A stretch of DNA of 35,214 bases from Pseudomonadota bacterium. Its GTDB lineage: Bacteria; Pseudomonadota; Gammaproteobacteria; Burkholderiales; Burkholderiaceae_C. The notes beneath the pieces are model-generated. The model was not told the origin of the DNA, ran no database searches, and saw only the letters and a list, made by a program, of their open reading frames with translations. Positions 6,593 through 15,650 of the stretch are shown one piece after another. The first letter of the stretch is position 1; every line of letters begins with the position of its first letter. Both the position numbers and the translations under genes were made by a program. The stretch lies in NCBI GenBank assembly GCA_021808445.1, contig JAKBBP010000028.1:1-35214 (forward strand). Direction: 5' to 3'.

Positions 6593-7965
6593 AACGTCGA
6601 GACGTCCTTCGCGCCGGCGCTGCGCTGGGCGCTGCCTGGGGGGCGGATGCCTTCGCGCTGCCGCCCCCGCGATCCAGACAGCTGGCCCTGATCATCGGCA
6701 ATGCGGATTACCGCAACGTCGGTCGTCTGGCCAATCCCGCGCACGACGCCAGGTTGATGCAGGCCACCCTGCAGCACCTGGGCGTGGAATGCACCTGCCT
6801 GACCGATTGCACCAATGCCCGGATGAACTCGGCGGTTCAGGACTTTCTCTCCCGCGTGGCACAGGCACCGGTCGGACTGGTCTGGTTCTATTTCTCGGGG
6901 CATGGCGTGTACCTGCGTGATCGCAACGTCATGCTGGGCGTGGACACCGTGGCAAGCTCCGAGACTTCGCTGCTCGCGCAGGGTTTTGACCTGGACGCCT
7001 TGCGAGGCATGCTCCACCAGGCACTGCCGGATGCCGCGGTGCTGGTGGAAGATGCATGCCGCAACGATCCCTTCCTGATGAACGGGCCGAGTTCCACCCG
7101 GGGCATCGCGGTCCATCCCGGCTTGATCCCGCGTCGCTGGGGCGGCACGCTGACCGCCTATTCGACCGCTCCGTTCACCGAGGCCATGGACTGGCCGACG
7201 CGCCCCAACGGACCCTACGCCACAGCCTTGTCGAAGGCCCTGCTGCAGGGAGGGAAACGGCCGATCGAGGACGTGTTCCGCGCCGTGGCGGATTCCGTGT
7301 GGACCAGTACCCGGCACCGCCAGGAGCCGGGCTACTACTCGGAGCTGCGCGCGAGGGTATGGCTGGACGAAAACAGGCTGAGCGTGCGCTCGGGCACGGC
7401 CCCCGACATCGGCAGCGGGGGCGCCAGGGGAACCCGAGGCCTGGGACATTATCAAGCCGGGCTCGAGGCTGCCCCGCCGATGGGCCGGCCACTCACCTGG
7501 GACCAGGATTTCCGGCGCCTGACCGATGTCGCGCAGAGCCTGGACGACCGGCAGACGCGCCACGCGATCGCCAATGGACGACGCGCGGGAGCCTCCGTGA
7601 TGGAGCAGACGCTGGGCGCGATGATGCTGGAAACCTACTGGCCGGAGCGACGTGCGCTGGACCAGGCCCAGGAACTGTTCCTGCGAGCCGCCCGCAGGGG
7701 CTACGTTCCCGCCCAGGTGTTCCTGGGCGAGCTTGCGTATCGCCGCAGGAACTACGGGCTGGCCTATTCCTGGCTGCACCTGGCGGCGCAGGAGGGGTCG
7801 ACGCGGGCCGAACTCGACATCGACAACATGCTCGTCGAAGAGGCCATGCTGTCCGCGCAGCCCAATGCCGTCCAGCAGGGCTACCAGCAGTACATGCAGA
7901 CGCAACAGTCCGCCTTGCAGGCCTTTTCCCGTCTCCTTCGCAAGGCCATGGCGCCGCAGCCCTGA
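6589..7965 (+). CDS. Tat-exported caspase-fold (peptidase C14) protein with Sel1-like repeats
   Basis: 458 residues from a GTG start that overlaps the previous stop (GTGA). The N-terminus MKRRDVLRAGAALGAAWG then ADAFA is a twin-arginine signal peptide, so the folded protein should reach the periplasm. The caspase p20 domain covers about residues 30-265: RQLALIIGNADYRNV, catalytic His105 in FYFSGHGVYL, catalytic Cys157 in VLVEDACRNDPF, and the later STAPF and NGPYATALSKAL blocks. Both catalytic residues are present. Residues about 350-430 carry Sel1-like helical repeats (AQELFLRAARRGYVPAQVFLGELAY and YSWLHLAAQEGSTRAEL), usually protein-binding. It is co-translated with the sigma-like and membrane proteins, suggesting a role in envelope signalling. 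The substrate is unknown. Confidence 0.88.
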   Translation: MKRRDVLRAGAALGAAWGADAFALPPPRSRQLALIIGNADYRNVGRLANPAHDARLMQATLQHLGVECTCLTDCTNARMNSAVQDFLSRVAQAPVGLVWFYFSGHGVYLRDRNVMLGVDTVASSETSLLAQGFDLDALRGMLHQALPDAAVLVEDACRNDPFLMNGPSSTRGIAVHPGLIPRRWGGTLTAYSTAPFTEAMDWPTRPNGPYATALSKALLQGGKRPIEDVFRAVADSVWTSTRHRQEPGYYSELRARVWLDENRLSVRSGTAPDIGSGGARGTRGLGHYQAGLEAAPPMGRPLTWDQDFRRLTDVAQSLDDRQTRHAIANGRRAGASVMEQTLGAMMLETYWPERRALDQAQELFLRAARRGYVPAQVFLGELAYRRRNYGLAYSWLHLAAQEGSTRAELDIDNMLVEEAMLSAQPNAVQQGYQQYMQTQQSALQAFSRLLRKAMAPQP

Positions 7966-8104
7966 CCGATGGCCGAAAGACCGGTGGGGGTCGCTCGCGG
8001 GCATGGAGTTTCAAATCGGCCAGGTTCCGGCGTTTCGAGGGGAGCACACGGCGCGTTCGGCTCGTTCGCCGCGCCCCTTCCCCACGCACTCCAGGAATCC
8101 TGCC

Positions 8105-8662
8105 ATGCCCAAGTCCCTCCTCGCCATCCTGCTGGCCCTGCTGGCATCGCTCGTCCAGGCCGCTCCCCTTCCCTCGCCCTTGCCGAGCCTGCTGGGATCC
8201 CTCAAGGCTCAGGGAGAGAAGGGACTGGTGATGGTCTATGACGACGGCAGCGCGAATGCCGAGATCACGACGGACTGGCTGCATGGCGGCGCGATGCGCT
8301 ATGCGCTGCGCGGCTACCAGGTCGTGGCCCTGCTCAGGAACGGAGCTCGCTGGGTACCCGAGCAGATCCAGGGTTGCGACGGCGACGACCCCTGCGCGGC
8401 GGAGGCGCTGCGCCGCATGAGCGCTGCGCAACTGCTCCAGCTGCGCGACTCGGCCCGCCTGCATGGCGCCGTGGTGCTGGTCTATGCCACGGCGGGCACC
8501 ACGCCGATCGGCATGGCCGACGGTTTCGACCATGAGCACGCGGCCCTGGTCTTTGCCCATGCCCTTCGCGCCGCGACGCCCCACGAGCCCATCATCGGAC
8601 TGGTGGGAGGAGACTTCTCCACCAGGACCACCAGGACCACCAGGAACCTGGCACATCCCTGA
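8105..8662 (+). CDS. Secreted protein of unknown function downstream of the caspase operon
   Basis: 185 residues. The N-terminus MPKSLLAILLALLASLVQAA is a clear Sec signal peptide. The mature part has an alternating alpha/beta look (GLVMVYDDGSANAEIT, YQVVALLRNG, GAVVLVYATAGTTPIGMADG, EPIIGLVGGDF) and a CDGDDPC segment that could form a disulphide loop. AGGAA stands upstream of the ATG at a suitable distance. It starts 139 nt after the caspase gene on the same strand, so it may belong to the same transcript. The last codons come from a 9-nt tandem repeat (ACCAGGACC, 8621-8647) giving TRTTRTTR. I do not recognise a family. Confidence 0.75.
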   Translation: MPKSLLAILLALLASLVQAAPLPSPLPSLLGSLKAQGEKGLVMVYDDGSANAEITTDWLHGGAMRYALRGYQVVALLRNGARWVPEQIQGCDGDDPCAAEALRRMSAAQLLQLRDSARLHGAVVLVYATAGTTPIGMADGFDHEHAALVFAHALRAATPHEPIIGLVGGDFSTRTTRTTRNLAHP

Positions 8663-8754
8663 AGCTTCGCGCCATGGCGCGGCCGCGCGCGGATGCGGGC
8701 AGCGCGAGCCTTGCATGCACGGCGGTGGGCATCCGGGCGCGGCGCCCTGCCGGC

Positions 8755-9153
8755 TCAAGCCAGACGGTCGAATCGCAGCTGCGTGTGACCCTCGGTGAAC
8801 ACGTAGCCTTGCACGATCCCCCGCGGGTCGAAGCGGATCACCAGGCTGCCTCGCGCGCCACGGCCTTGCGGGTGGATCATCGAGGCCATGGGAACGAAGT
8901 CGACGATCCTGCGCGTCGGCCGGCGCAAGGTGTAGGTCCACTCCTCCTGCCCCCGGTCGAATGCCACCTTCTGCGGCGTGCCCAGCGCCAGGGCCACCTG
9001 CGCCTTGGTGGTCGAGCCAACACGCATCGGCCCCTGCATGCAGGCCCGACCGGCAGACCCGGGGGATGCGCAGCCCAGGCCGCCACAGCCTGGCAGCGGC
9101 GCCAGGGCCCCGATCAGGGACGCGAGCATCATGGTTCGGAGATGGCGCTTCAT
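8755..9153 (-). CDS. BamE/SmpA (OmlA)-like outer-membrane lipoprotein
   Basis: 132 residues. The signal peptide ends in lipobox LPGC with Cys23. The mature domain follows the SmpA/OmlA pattern: MRVGSTTKAQVALALGTP, EEWTYTLRR, then LVIRFDPRGIVQGYVFTEG. Proteins of this fold include BamE of the outer-membrane assembly machine, but many are small lipoproteins of unknown role, and this one has no bam gene beside it. It is convergent with the secreted protein at 8105-8662. Confidence 0.8.
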   Translation of the reverse strand: MKRHLRTMMLASLIGALAPLPGCGGLGCASPGSAGRACMQGPMRVGSTTKAQVALALGTPQKVAFDRGQEEWTYTLRRPTRRIVDFVPMASMIHPQGRGARGSLVIRFDPRGIVQGYVFTEGHTQLRFDRLA

Positions 9154-9360
9154 CCTGGCTACCGATCCGCCCTTGGGTCACGCGGCTCGGAAAAAGGTAG
9201 CCGAAGCCCGGGGAATTTCCTGACAAGGCGCTGATAGCCGGCCATTTGCGCTGAGCAGGCCCCCGGCTTGCGAGTGCCCGAGCCGCGGGGGACAATTCCC
9301 GGACGATCCGGTGCCGGCGGCAGTTCCCACCGCCGGCCGGCCATCCCCAGGGAGGAGACG
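9154..9360. promoter_or_regulatory. Divergent promoter region of the SmpA-like gene and phhB
   Basis: 207 nt between divergent genes, so it must hold both promoters. AGGAG at 9351-9355 serves phhB. No sigma hexamers good enough to assign and no operator palindrome were seen. Confidence 0.35.
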
Positions 9361-9774
9361 ATGCCGCAGCATCGCGAGAACGCCCCCGGCGAGCGGGTCC
9401 ACAGCTCGCCATCCGTCGATGCGCACCTTCGCGCGCATCTGCCGCACTGGTCGCGCGACGGCCAGTGCATCCAGCGCCGCTACCGCACCGCGGGCTGGAA
9501 GGCCAGCGTGCTGGCCGTGGGCGCGGTGGCCCACCTGGCCGAAGCGGCCTGGCATCACCCGGATCTCACGGTGGGCTACGACCATGTCGTGGTGCGCCTG
9601 AGCACCCATAGCGCGGGCGGCGTGACCGACAAGGATTACGAACTTGCCCAGCGCATCGAGCAACTGCTGACCTGGAATCCCGCGGCCGAGCCTGGCAGCG
9701 CGCTCGAAGGAACTCCGCAGGACCCGCGACACGCCTACCTGCCGGGCGACGATCCACCGGCCGGCGCGAGCTGA
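9361..9774 (+). CDS. phhB: Pterin-4a-carbinolamine dehydratase
   Basis: 137 residues. It dehydrates 4a-hydroxytetrahydrobiopterin to quinonoid dihydropterin, recycling the pterin cofactor of aromatic amino-acid hydroxylases in the cytoplasm. The family signature is complete: E61-AAW-H65-H66-P67, Y73, H83 and D90. The two adjacent histidines and H83 form the active site. AGGAG at a good distance fixes the ATG at 9361. The C-terminal tail (after about residue 105) is polar and probably disordered. No phenylalanine hydroxylase gene is in the window, so the partner enzyme is elsewhere or the gene serves another pterin. Confidence 0.92.
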   Translation: MPQHRENAPGERVHSSPSVDAHLRAHLPHWSRDGQCIQRRYRTAGWKASVLAVGAVAHLAEAAWHHPDLTVGYDHVVVRLSTHSAGGVTDKDYELAQRIEQLLTWNPAAEPGSALEGTPQDPRHAYLPGDDPPAGAS

Positions 9775-9838
9775 GCCAGCCCCCGGGCTCCGGCCGGGCG
9801 GGTACGATGCGAGGCTTCCCACGCCACGCCCGCAGCCC

Positions 9839-11203
<1,365 letters not shown>

Positions 11204-11213
11204 GCAGGACGCT

Positions 11214-12026
11214 TCACAGCCGAGCGCGCAGCGCCTCGACGTGCGCGGCGAAACCTGCGTCGTCCAGCGTGCGCCGCTGCAAAGCGGCCTCGTGGTTGGC
11301 CGCGCCCATGGGCCCCTTGACCCAGTCATGGCGAGAGACGCTGTCATGGTGCAGGTGGAACAGGCGCGCGCCCTCCACCGACCACCAGCGCACCCCCAGG
11401 CGCGCTGCACGCCCCAGCAACTCGTCATCCTCCCCGCCCCATCCCCGGAAGGACGGGTCGAAGCCCCCGACACGCAGGAAGACCTCCCTGCGCATCAGGG
11501 TGATCCCCCCAGCTGCGCTCTCATACAACAGGTGCATGTCGGGGGCGAGGGGATCACGCATCCCGGCATGGGGCTGCAGGCAGGCGAAATCTCCGGATTC
11601 GTCCAGGCGCCGCTGCAAGGCTCCTGCCACATTCACCACCTGCTGGTACGGAGCCCACGCATCGGAGCGCTGCTCATCCAGCAGATCGTCGACGCATAGC
11701 TTGAACACCCGCGGATCGGCCACGACGTCCGCGTCATGCAGGCACAGCACCGGGCCACGGACCGCGCGCGCGCCGACGTTGCTCGTGGCGCCTCGGGAAA
11801 AATCCTGGCTGTCGAACAGGAACAGGTGACGCACTTTCGGGTCGGCGAGCTCCGACCACACGAATGCCGGCGCTCGGTCCGCCTCCACCAACCACACCGT
11901 GTAGTCTCGATAGGTGTGGTCGAGATGGCGCAGCACGGTGCGCAGGTTGCGGATCCGCTCGGCGCTGGCACCTCGGAAGCTGAAGATGATCTCAAGACCC
12001 CGAAGGTCGATGCGGGTCGCGCTCAT
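11214..12026 (-). CDS. GT-A family glycosyltransferase
   Basis: 270 residues. The opening RGLEIIFSFRGASAERIRNLRTVL is the nucleotide-sugar binding start of a GT2/GT27-like fold. The metal-binding motif is D98-A-D100 in LCLHDADVV, and the acceptor-side motif is GWGGEDDELLGRAARLG (about 195-211). WGGEDDE is typical of enzymes related to GalNAc and chondroitin-type transferases. It has no transmembrane segment and is likely cytoplasmic. The donor and acceptor cannot be predicted. It stands alone apart from a decayed duplicate directly upstream, and is convergent with hflX (10 nt apart). Confidence 0.85.
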   Translation of the reverse strand: MSATRIDLRGLEIIFSFRGASAERIRNLRTVLRHLDHTYRDYTVWLVEADRAPAFVWSELADPKVRHLFLFDSQDFSRGATSNVGARAVRGPVLCLHDADVVADPRVFKLCVDDLLDEQRSDAWAPYQQVVNVAGALQRRLDESGDFACLQPHAGMRDPLAPDMHLLYESAAGGITLMRREVFLRVGGFDPSFRGWGGEDDELLGRAARLGVRWWSVEGARLFHLHHDSVSRHDWVKGPMGAANHEAALQRRTLDDAGFAAHVEALRARL

Positions 12027-12039
12027 GGGGCCTCCGGCT

Positions 12040-12217
12040 GGGGGTGCACAGGCGACTGCGCAGCGCCTGTCCGTGGTCGGCGAAGGCCGCGAAGTCGGCG
12101 CCGTGCGTGCGGGACAAGGCGAAGCACTGCCACCAGGTTCACGGCACGCTCACGGCTGGATGCTCGATGGATCATGACGATCTCGAGACCCCGAAGGCCC
12201 CGACCCGCCACACGCAT
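12040..12217 (-). pseudogene. Remnant of a second glycosyltransferase, internally deleted and frameshifted
   Basis: From ATG 12217 (GGAG about 8 nt upstream) the frame reads MRVAGRGLRGLEIVMIHRAS then SRERAVNLVAVLRLV. This aligns from the methionine with the start of the intact downstream enzyme (MSATRIDLRGLEIIFSFRGA then SAERIRNLRTVLRHL). In a shifted frame the sequence then reads HGADFAAFADHGQALRSRL, resembling that enzyme's C-terminus LDDAGFAAHVEALRARL. So the first about 35 and last about 25 codons survive and about 200 are missing. The remnant runs into the intact gene without a gap. The alignment was made by eye. Confidence 0.6.
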
Positions 12218-12488
12218 GCCCGGCTCCAGCCGCATGGCGTGTGCGCCGAACCCTGCCTGCGCAGGCGGGCCTCCGGCCTGTGGAGAGTTTGTTGCGCGAT
12301 CATGGTTCAGCTCCGTGGATTTAGCGCGCCGGGCCCCGCCTCGGCGACGCTGCGCGCCAAGGACTTGCCGCATGAAGCCGCCTTGCGACGCCCCGATGCG
12401 CTCCGGGCTCCGCGGCTTGTGCGGCGGTTCGCGATCGAGCCTACCCCACCCCGCGGCTTGCGCAAACCGCGCGCCTTCCACGCAAGCC
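12218..12488. other. Intergenic stretch with no recognised gene
   Basis: 271 nt between the mutarotase stop and the glycosyltransferase remnant. Open frames exist on both strands, but they look like arginine/alanine-rich readings of GC-rich spacer DNA and show no motif. The promoter of the glycosyltransferase region presumably lies here. Confidence 0.4.
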
Positions 12489-13382
12489 TCAGGCGCCGGG
12501 CCACTCCAGCAGCTGATAGTGCGCCCCCAGCACATGCTCGGATCCGGGCTGCAGGGTCACCAGGTCGCGCTCCACGTTTCCCGCCTCCACGCACAGCATG
12601 CGATCCCAGCTCGCCTCCCGCATGTCGGGGATGCTGGCCGCACCCTCACGCCAGGGATTCCACACCACGGTGCTGTGCGAACCTTCCTTGCTCACGCGGA
12701 TGCGTCGGCGCAGGATGGGATCGTCCACGACACAGACGGACTCGGTGCCCACGAACATGCGATCGATCGGACCGTCGAAGCTCAGATCTCCCCGCTGCAC
12801 GGAGTTGCGCATGCCGTCGAGCTTGTCCACGCAGGTGGCACCGTCCAGCCCGCTCAGGCGCAGGCGGCGCACATCGCCCACGCGCAGGTAGGCATGCAGG
12901 GCCTGGGTCATGCGCAGCACTTGATTCCCGCGGTTGCGCGTACGCAGTCGCAGGCGCAACGATTCCCCGACCTCCACGTCCAACTCCAGCTCGGCATCGC
13001 CTGCGGCCTCGCTCGCGTCGTGCGGGCCGAGCAGGCGCAGTTTCAAGGCCACGGCGTCGCCGACCCGCCGAGCCTGTTCCAGGGCCCAGGGACGGATGCG
13101 CGCGTACCCATGCGCCGGCGCGTCCGCACGCTCCGGGTGCGGACCGAACCAGGGCCAGCAGATGGGGATGCCTCCGCGGAGCGCCTGCCCCCGGAGAGGA
13201 CTCGCCGATTCCGACACCCACAGCAAGGATTCGGCGCTCGAGACGCTGCGGTATTCCAGCAGCTGCGCGCCCTGCAGGCACAGACGTGCACTGCCCGCTG
13301 CTGCCTGCACGTGCACGTAGTCGAGGCCGCCGGCTCCACGCCGCACATCGACTCCTTCGAACATCGGCGATCCGGAATGCAT
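12489..13382 (-). CDS. D-hexose-6-phosphate mutarotase (YeaD-like aldose 1-epimerase)
   Basis: About 297 residues. It interconverts the anomers of hexose-6-phosphates in the cytoplasm. Family features include LQGAQLLEYRS, LRGGIPICWPWFGPH, the catalytic histidine in AHGYARIRPW and the catalytic glutamate in MLCVEAGNVERD near the C-terminus. SFDGPIDRMF and HSTVVWNPW are also characteristic. The start is uncertain: ATG 13382 has GAGAG upstream, ATG 13364 is slightly shorter, and ATG 13400 and 13454 are longer. The gene is divergent from ubiU and not in a sugar operon. Confidence 0.87.
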   Translation of the reverse strand: MHSGSPMFEGVDVRRGAGGLDYVHVQAAAGSARLCLQGAQLLEYRSVSSAESLLWVSESASPLRGQALRGGIPICWPWFGPHPERADAPAHGYARIRPWALEQARRVGDAVALKLRLLGPHDASEAAGDAELELDVEVGESLRLRLRTRNRGNQVLRMTQALHAYLRVGDVRRLRLSGLDGATCVDKLDGMRNSVQRGDLSFDGPIDRMFVGTESVCVVDDPILRRRIRVSKEGSHSTVVWNPWREGAASIPDMREASWDRMLCVEAGNVERDLVTLQPGSEHVLGAHYQLLEWPGA

Positions 13383-13462
13383 GCCAGGCTCTCGATGCAT
13401 GAAAGCCCCGATTCTCGCAGCATCGCCCAGGCGACGGCCCGGGGCGCTCGACACGGCATCGC

Positions 13463-13505
13463 TTGACCCCGGTCAAGACCCGCGTCGAGGGGCGCGGCGG
13501 ACAAT
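13463..13505 (+). promoter_or_regulatory. FNR/Anr-type operator and promoter of the ubiUVT operon
   Basis: TTGAC-CCCG-GTCAA (13463-13476) is a perfect palindrome of the FNR/Anr/Dnr type (consensus TTGAT-N4-ATCAA; TTGAC half-sites are common in Anr/Dnr boxes). GACAAT at 13500-13505 can serve as a -10 hexamer. If transcription starts about 13511-13512, the palindrome centre falls near -41.5 to -42.5, the classical class II activator position. FNR control of ubiUV is known in Escherichia coli, so an anaerobic promoter is expected here. Confidence 0.65.
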
Positions 13506-13569
13506 CTTCGCACGTGGGGGCGCCACACCCCGCATGGCTCTTGCCCGCCTCTTCCCGATGCCCCCTCCG

Positions 13570-14634
13570 ATGCCCGACTCGTCGACCGCCCTCGCAGCTG
13601 CGCCTGTCCCGCGGACCCCGGACCCGGGCGCGCGAAGGGCGCCCGAGCTGGTCTGCCCGGCGGGCTCGCTGCGCGCCTTGGAGCTGGCGGTGGACGCTGG
13701 CGCCGACGCCGTGTACCTGGGCCTGCGCGATGCCACGAATGCCCGCAACTTCGCCGGCTTGAATTTCGACCACAGCCAGGTCCGTGCCGGCGTGGAGCAC
13801 GCGCATGCGCAAGGCGCGAAGGTGCTCATGGCCCTGAACACGTTTGCCGACGCGGGCGACCCGAGCCCCTGGCTCCGGGCCGTGGATCGTGCGGCGGAAC
13901 TGGGTGCCGACGCACTCATCGTGGCAGATACGGCGGTGCTGTCCCACGCCAGCCGCTACCACCCCGGCCTGCGACTGCATCTGTCCGTGCAGGCCTCGGC
14001 GACCAGCCACGCTGCCATCGAGTTCTACCGCCGACACTACGGCATCCAGCGCGCCGTGCTGCCGCGCGTGCTGACCCTGTCTCAGGTGGCGCAGGTGATT
14101 CGCAACACCTCGGTGGACATCGAGGTCTTCGGCTTCGGCAGCCTGTGCGTGATGGTCGAGGGTCGCTGCGTGTTGTCCTCCTACGCGACGGGCTCCTCGC
14201 CGAACCATGCGGGGGTGTGCTCGCCGCCGTCGGCGGTGCGATGGATCGAGCGCGACGGCACGGTCGACGCAAGGCTCAACGGAGTACTGATCGATCGCTA
14301 TGCGCCCTCGGAGCCGCGAGGCTATCCGACCTTGTGCAAGGGCCGTTTTGTGGTCGGGGGCCAGCGCGACTATGCGCTGGAGGAGCCCACCAGCCTGAAC
14401 ACCCTGGACATTCTTCCCCAGCTGATCGAGGCCGGCGTGAAGGCCATCAAGATCGAGGGGCGCCAGCGCAGCCCCGCCTATGTGGCGGACGTGACGCGGG
14501 TCTGGCGCGCCGCCATCGACCTGGCGGCATCGCAGGAGCGCTACACGACGCCTGCGGACTGGACGGCCCGGCTTTCGCGCTGGTCCGAGGGCCAGCAGCA
14601 CACGCTGGGCGCCTACGACAGGCCCTGGCGCTGA
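13570..14634 (+). CDS. ubiU: O2-independent ubiquinone biosynthesis protein UbiU (peptidase U32 family)
   Basis: About 354 residues. With UbiV it forms the iron-sulphur complex that hydroxylates the ubiquinone ring without oxygen. Colinear with the E. coli protein by memory: ELVCPAGSLRALELAVDAGA, NARNFAGLNFDHSQ, VSVQASATSHAAIEFYRRHY-type block and IKIEGRQRSPAYVADVTRVW. The four cluster-ligating cysteines are visible in GSLCVMVEGRC, AGVCSPP and YPTLCKGRF. The start is uncertain: the conserved domain begins only at ELVCPAG, about residue 26, and no candidate ATG (13534, 13558, 13570) has a good ribosome binding site. It is first in the ubiU-ubiV-ubiT-thiM unit. Confidence 0.93.
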   Translation: MPDSSTALAAAPVPRTPDPGARRAPELVCPAGSLRALELAVDAGADAVYLGLRDATNARNFAGLNFDHSQVRAGVEHAHAQGAKVLMALNTFADAGDPSPWLRAVDRAAELGADALIVADTAVLSHASRYHPGLRLHLSVQASATSHAAIEFYRRHYGIQRAVLPRVLTLSQVAQVIRNTSVDIEVFGFGSLCVMVEGRCVLSSYATGSSPNHAGVCSPPSAVRWIERDGTVDARLNGVLIDRYAPSEPRGYPTLCKGRFVVGGQRDYALEEPTSLNTLDILPQLIEAGVKAIKIEGRQRSPAYVADVTRVWRAAIDLAASQERYTTPADWTARLSRWSEGQQHTLGAYDRPWR

Positions 14635-14665
14635 CGGTCTCGCGAAAACCCCTACCTTGGCATCC

Positions 14666-15631
14666 ATGCTCATCGATTCCTGCGCCTGCGCGCGCCAGGC
14701 CGAATTCACCGTCGGCGCGCTGTCGTACTGGTGGCCGCGTGCCACCCTGCTGGCCTTCTATGCGGAGATCGCCGACAGCGTGGCGAGCTGCGTCGTGCTG
14801 GGCGAGACCGTCTGCTCGCGCCGCAACGAGATGCGCCCGGGCGACTGGCTCGCGCTCGCGCGCGAATTGCGCCAGGCCGGCAAGGAGGTGGTGCTGGCCT
14901 CCTTGCCGCTGCTGAGCAGCGAGTCGGAGTGGCGCGCGGTGCGAGACCTGGCCGGGCAGGAAGAGTTCCTGGTCGAAGCAGGCGATGCTTCGGCCTTGCA
15001 CGCGCTGGACCAGGCCGCGGAGCAACGCGGCAGCCCTGCCCGCTTCGTGCTCGGCCCGCACTTGAACATCTACAACACCCAGGCGCTGCGCGAACATGCC
15101 TCGCTGGGCGCCGTGCACTGGGTGGCTCCGGTGGACCTGCCGGCGGCGGCCATCGGGCGTGTCAACCCGCCGCAGGATCGGGTGTGCGGGCCGCATGGGG
15201 CGCTCAGCACCGAGGCCTGGGGATTCGGGCGTCTGGCGCTGGCGATGTCGGCACGCTGCTTCACCGCTCGACACCATCGCCTGCGCAAGGACGCCTGCGA
15301 ATTTCGCTGCCGCGACGACGCGGACGGGCTGCGCCTGGACAGCAGCGAAGGCCAGGCCTTCCTGTGCATCAACGGCACCCAGATCCAGTCCGCCGGTCTG
15401 CACGCCGTGCTGGGCGAATGGCCCGCGCTGCGTGCGGCCGGCGTGGGGCGACTGCGCCTTTCGCCTTGCAGCCGGGGCTTCGCCGAGGTGCTGCATTGTT
15501 TCGAGTCCGTGTGCAACGACGGCGCCGACCCGGCGCACGCCCTGGAGCACCTTCGCGCCATGGACCTTCCGGGTCCTCTGGTGGACGGCTATGTCCGAGG
15601 CACAGCCGGCATGTCGGCGGCATACGCCTGA
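14666..15631 (+). CDS. ubiV: O2-independent ubiquinone biosynthesis protein UbiV (peptidase U32 family)
   Basis: 321 residues. Partner of UbiU in anaerobic ring hydroxylation. Family blocks: FTVGALSYWWPRATLLAFYAE, LGETVCSRRNEMRPGDWLAL, LGPHLNIYNTQAL and LALAMSARCFTARHHRLRKD. The four cysteines expected to bind the 4Fe-4S cluster are in ETVCSRR, SARCFTA and DACEFRC. The start at ATG 14666 follows ubiU by 31 nt; a TTG at 14657 is possible, and neither has a clear ribosome binding site, so coupling to ubiU translation is likely. The protein is about 25 residues longer at the ends than the E. coli one as I recall it. Confidence 0.93.
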   Translation: MLIDSCACARQAEFTVGALSYWWPRATLLAFYAEIADSVASCVVLGETVCSRRNEMRPGDWLALARELRQAGKEVVLASLPLLSSESEWRAVRDLAGQEEFLVEAGDASALHALDQAAEQRGSPARFVLGPHLNIYNTQALREHASLGAVHWVAPVDLPAAAIGRVNPPQDRVCGPHGALSTEAWGFGRLALAMSARCFTARHHRLRKDACEFRCRDDADGLRLDSSEGQAFLCINGTQIQSAGLHAVLGEWPALRAAGVGRLRLSPCSRGFAEVLHCFESVCNDGADPAHALEHLRAMDLPGPLVDGYVRGTAGMSAAYA

Positions 15632-15650
15632 ACCCCTGGAAACCGAAACC

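Noticed and set aside
6496-8004. A 502-codon open frame antisense to the caspase gene
   Set aside because: No motif or ribosome binding site; it mirrors the real gene, whose catalytic motifs are on the plus strand.
8735-8747. A terminator between the convergent genes at 8662 and 8755
   Set aside because: GGGCGC-G-GCGCCC has a one-base loop and no T-run, so it is more likely chance GC-rich symmetry.
12307-12594. A minus-strand open frame between the mutarotase and glycosyltransferase genes
   Set aside because: Low-complexity Arg/Gly/Ala composition, overlaps the mutarotase end, and has no family resemblance.
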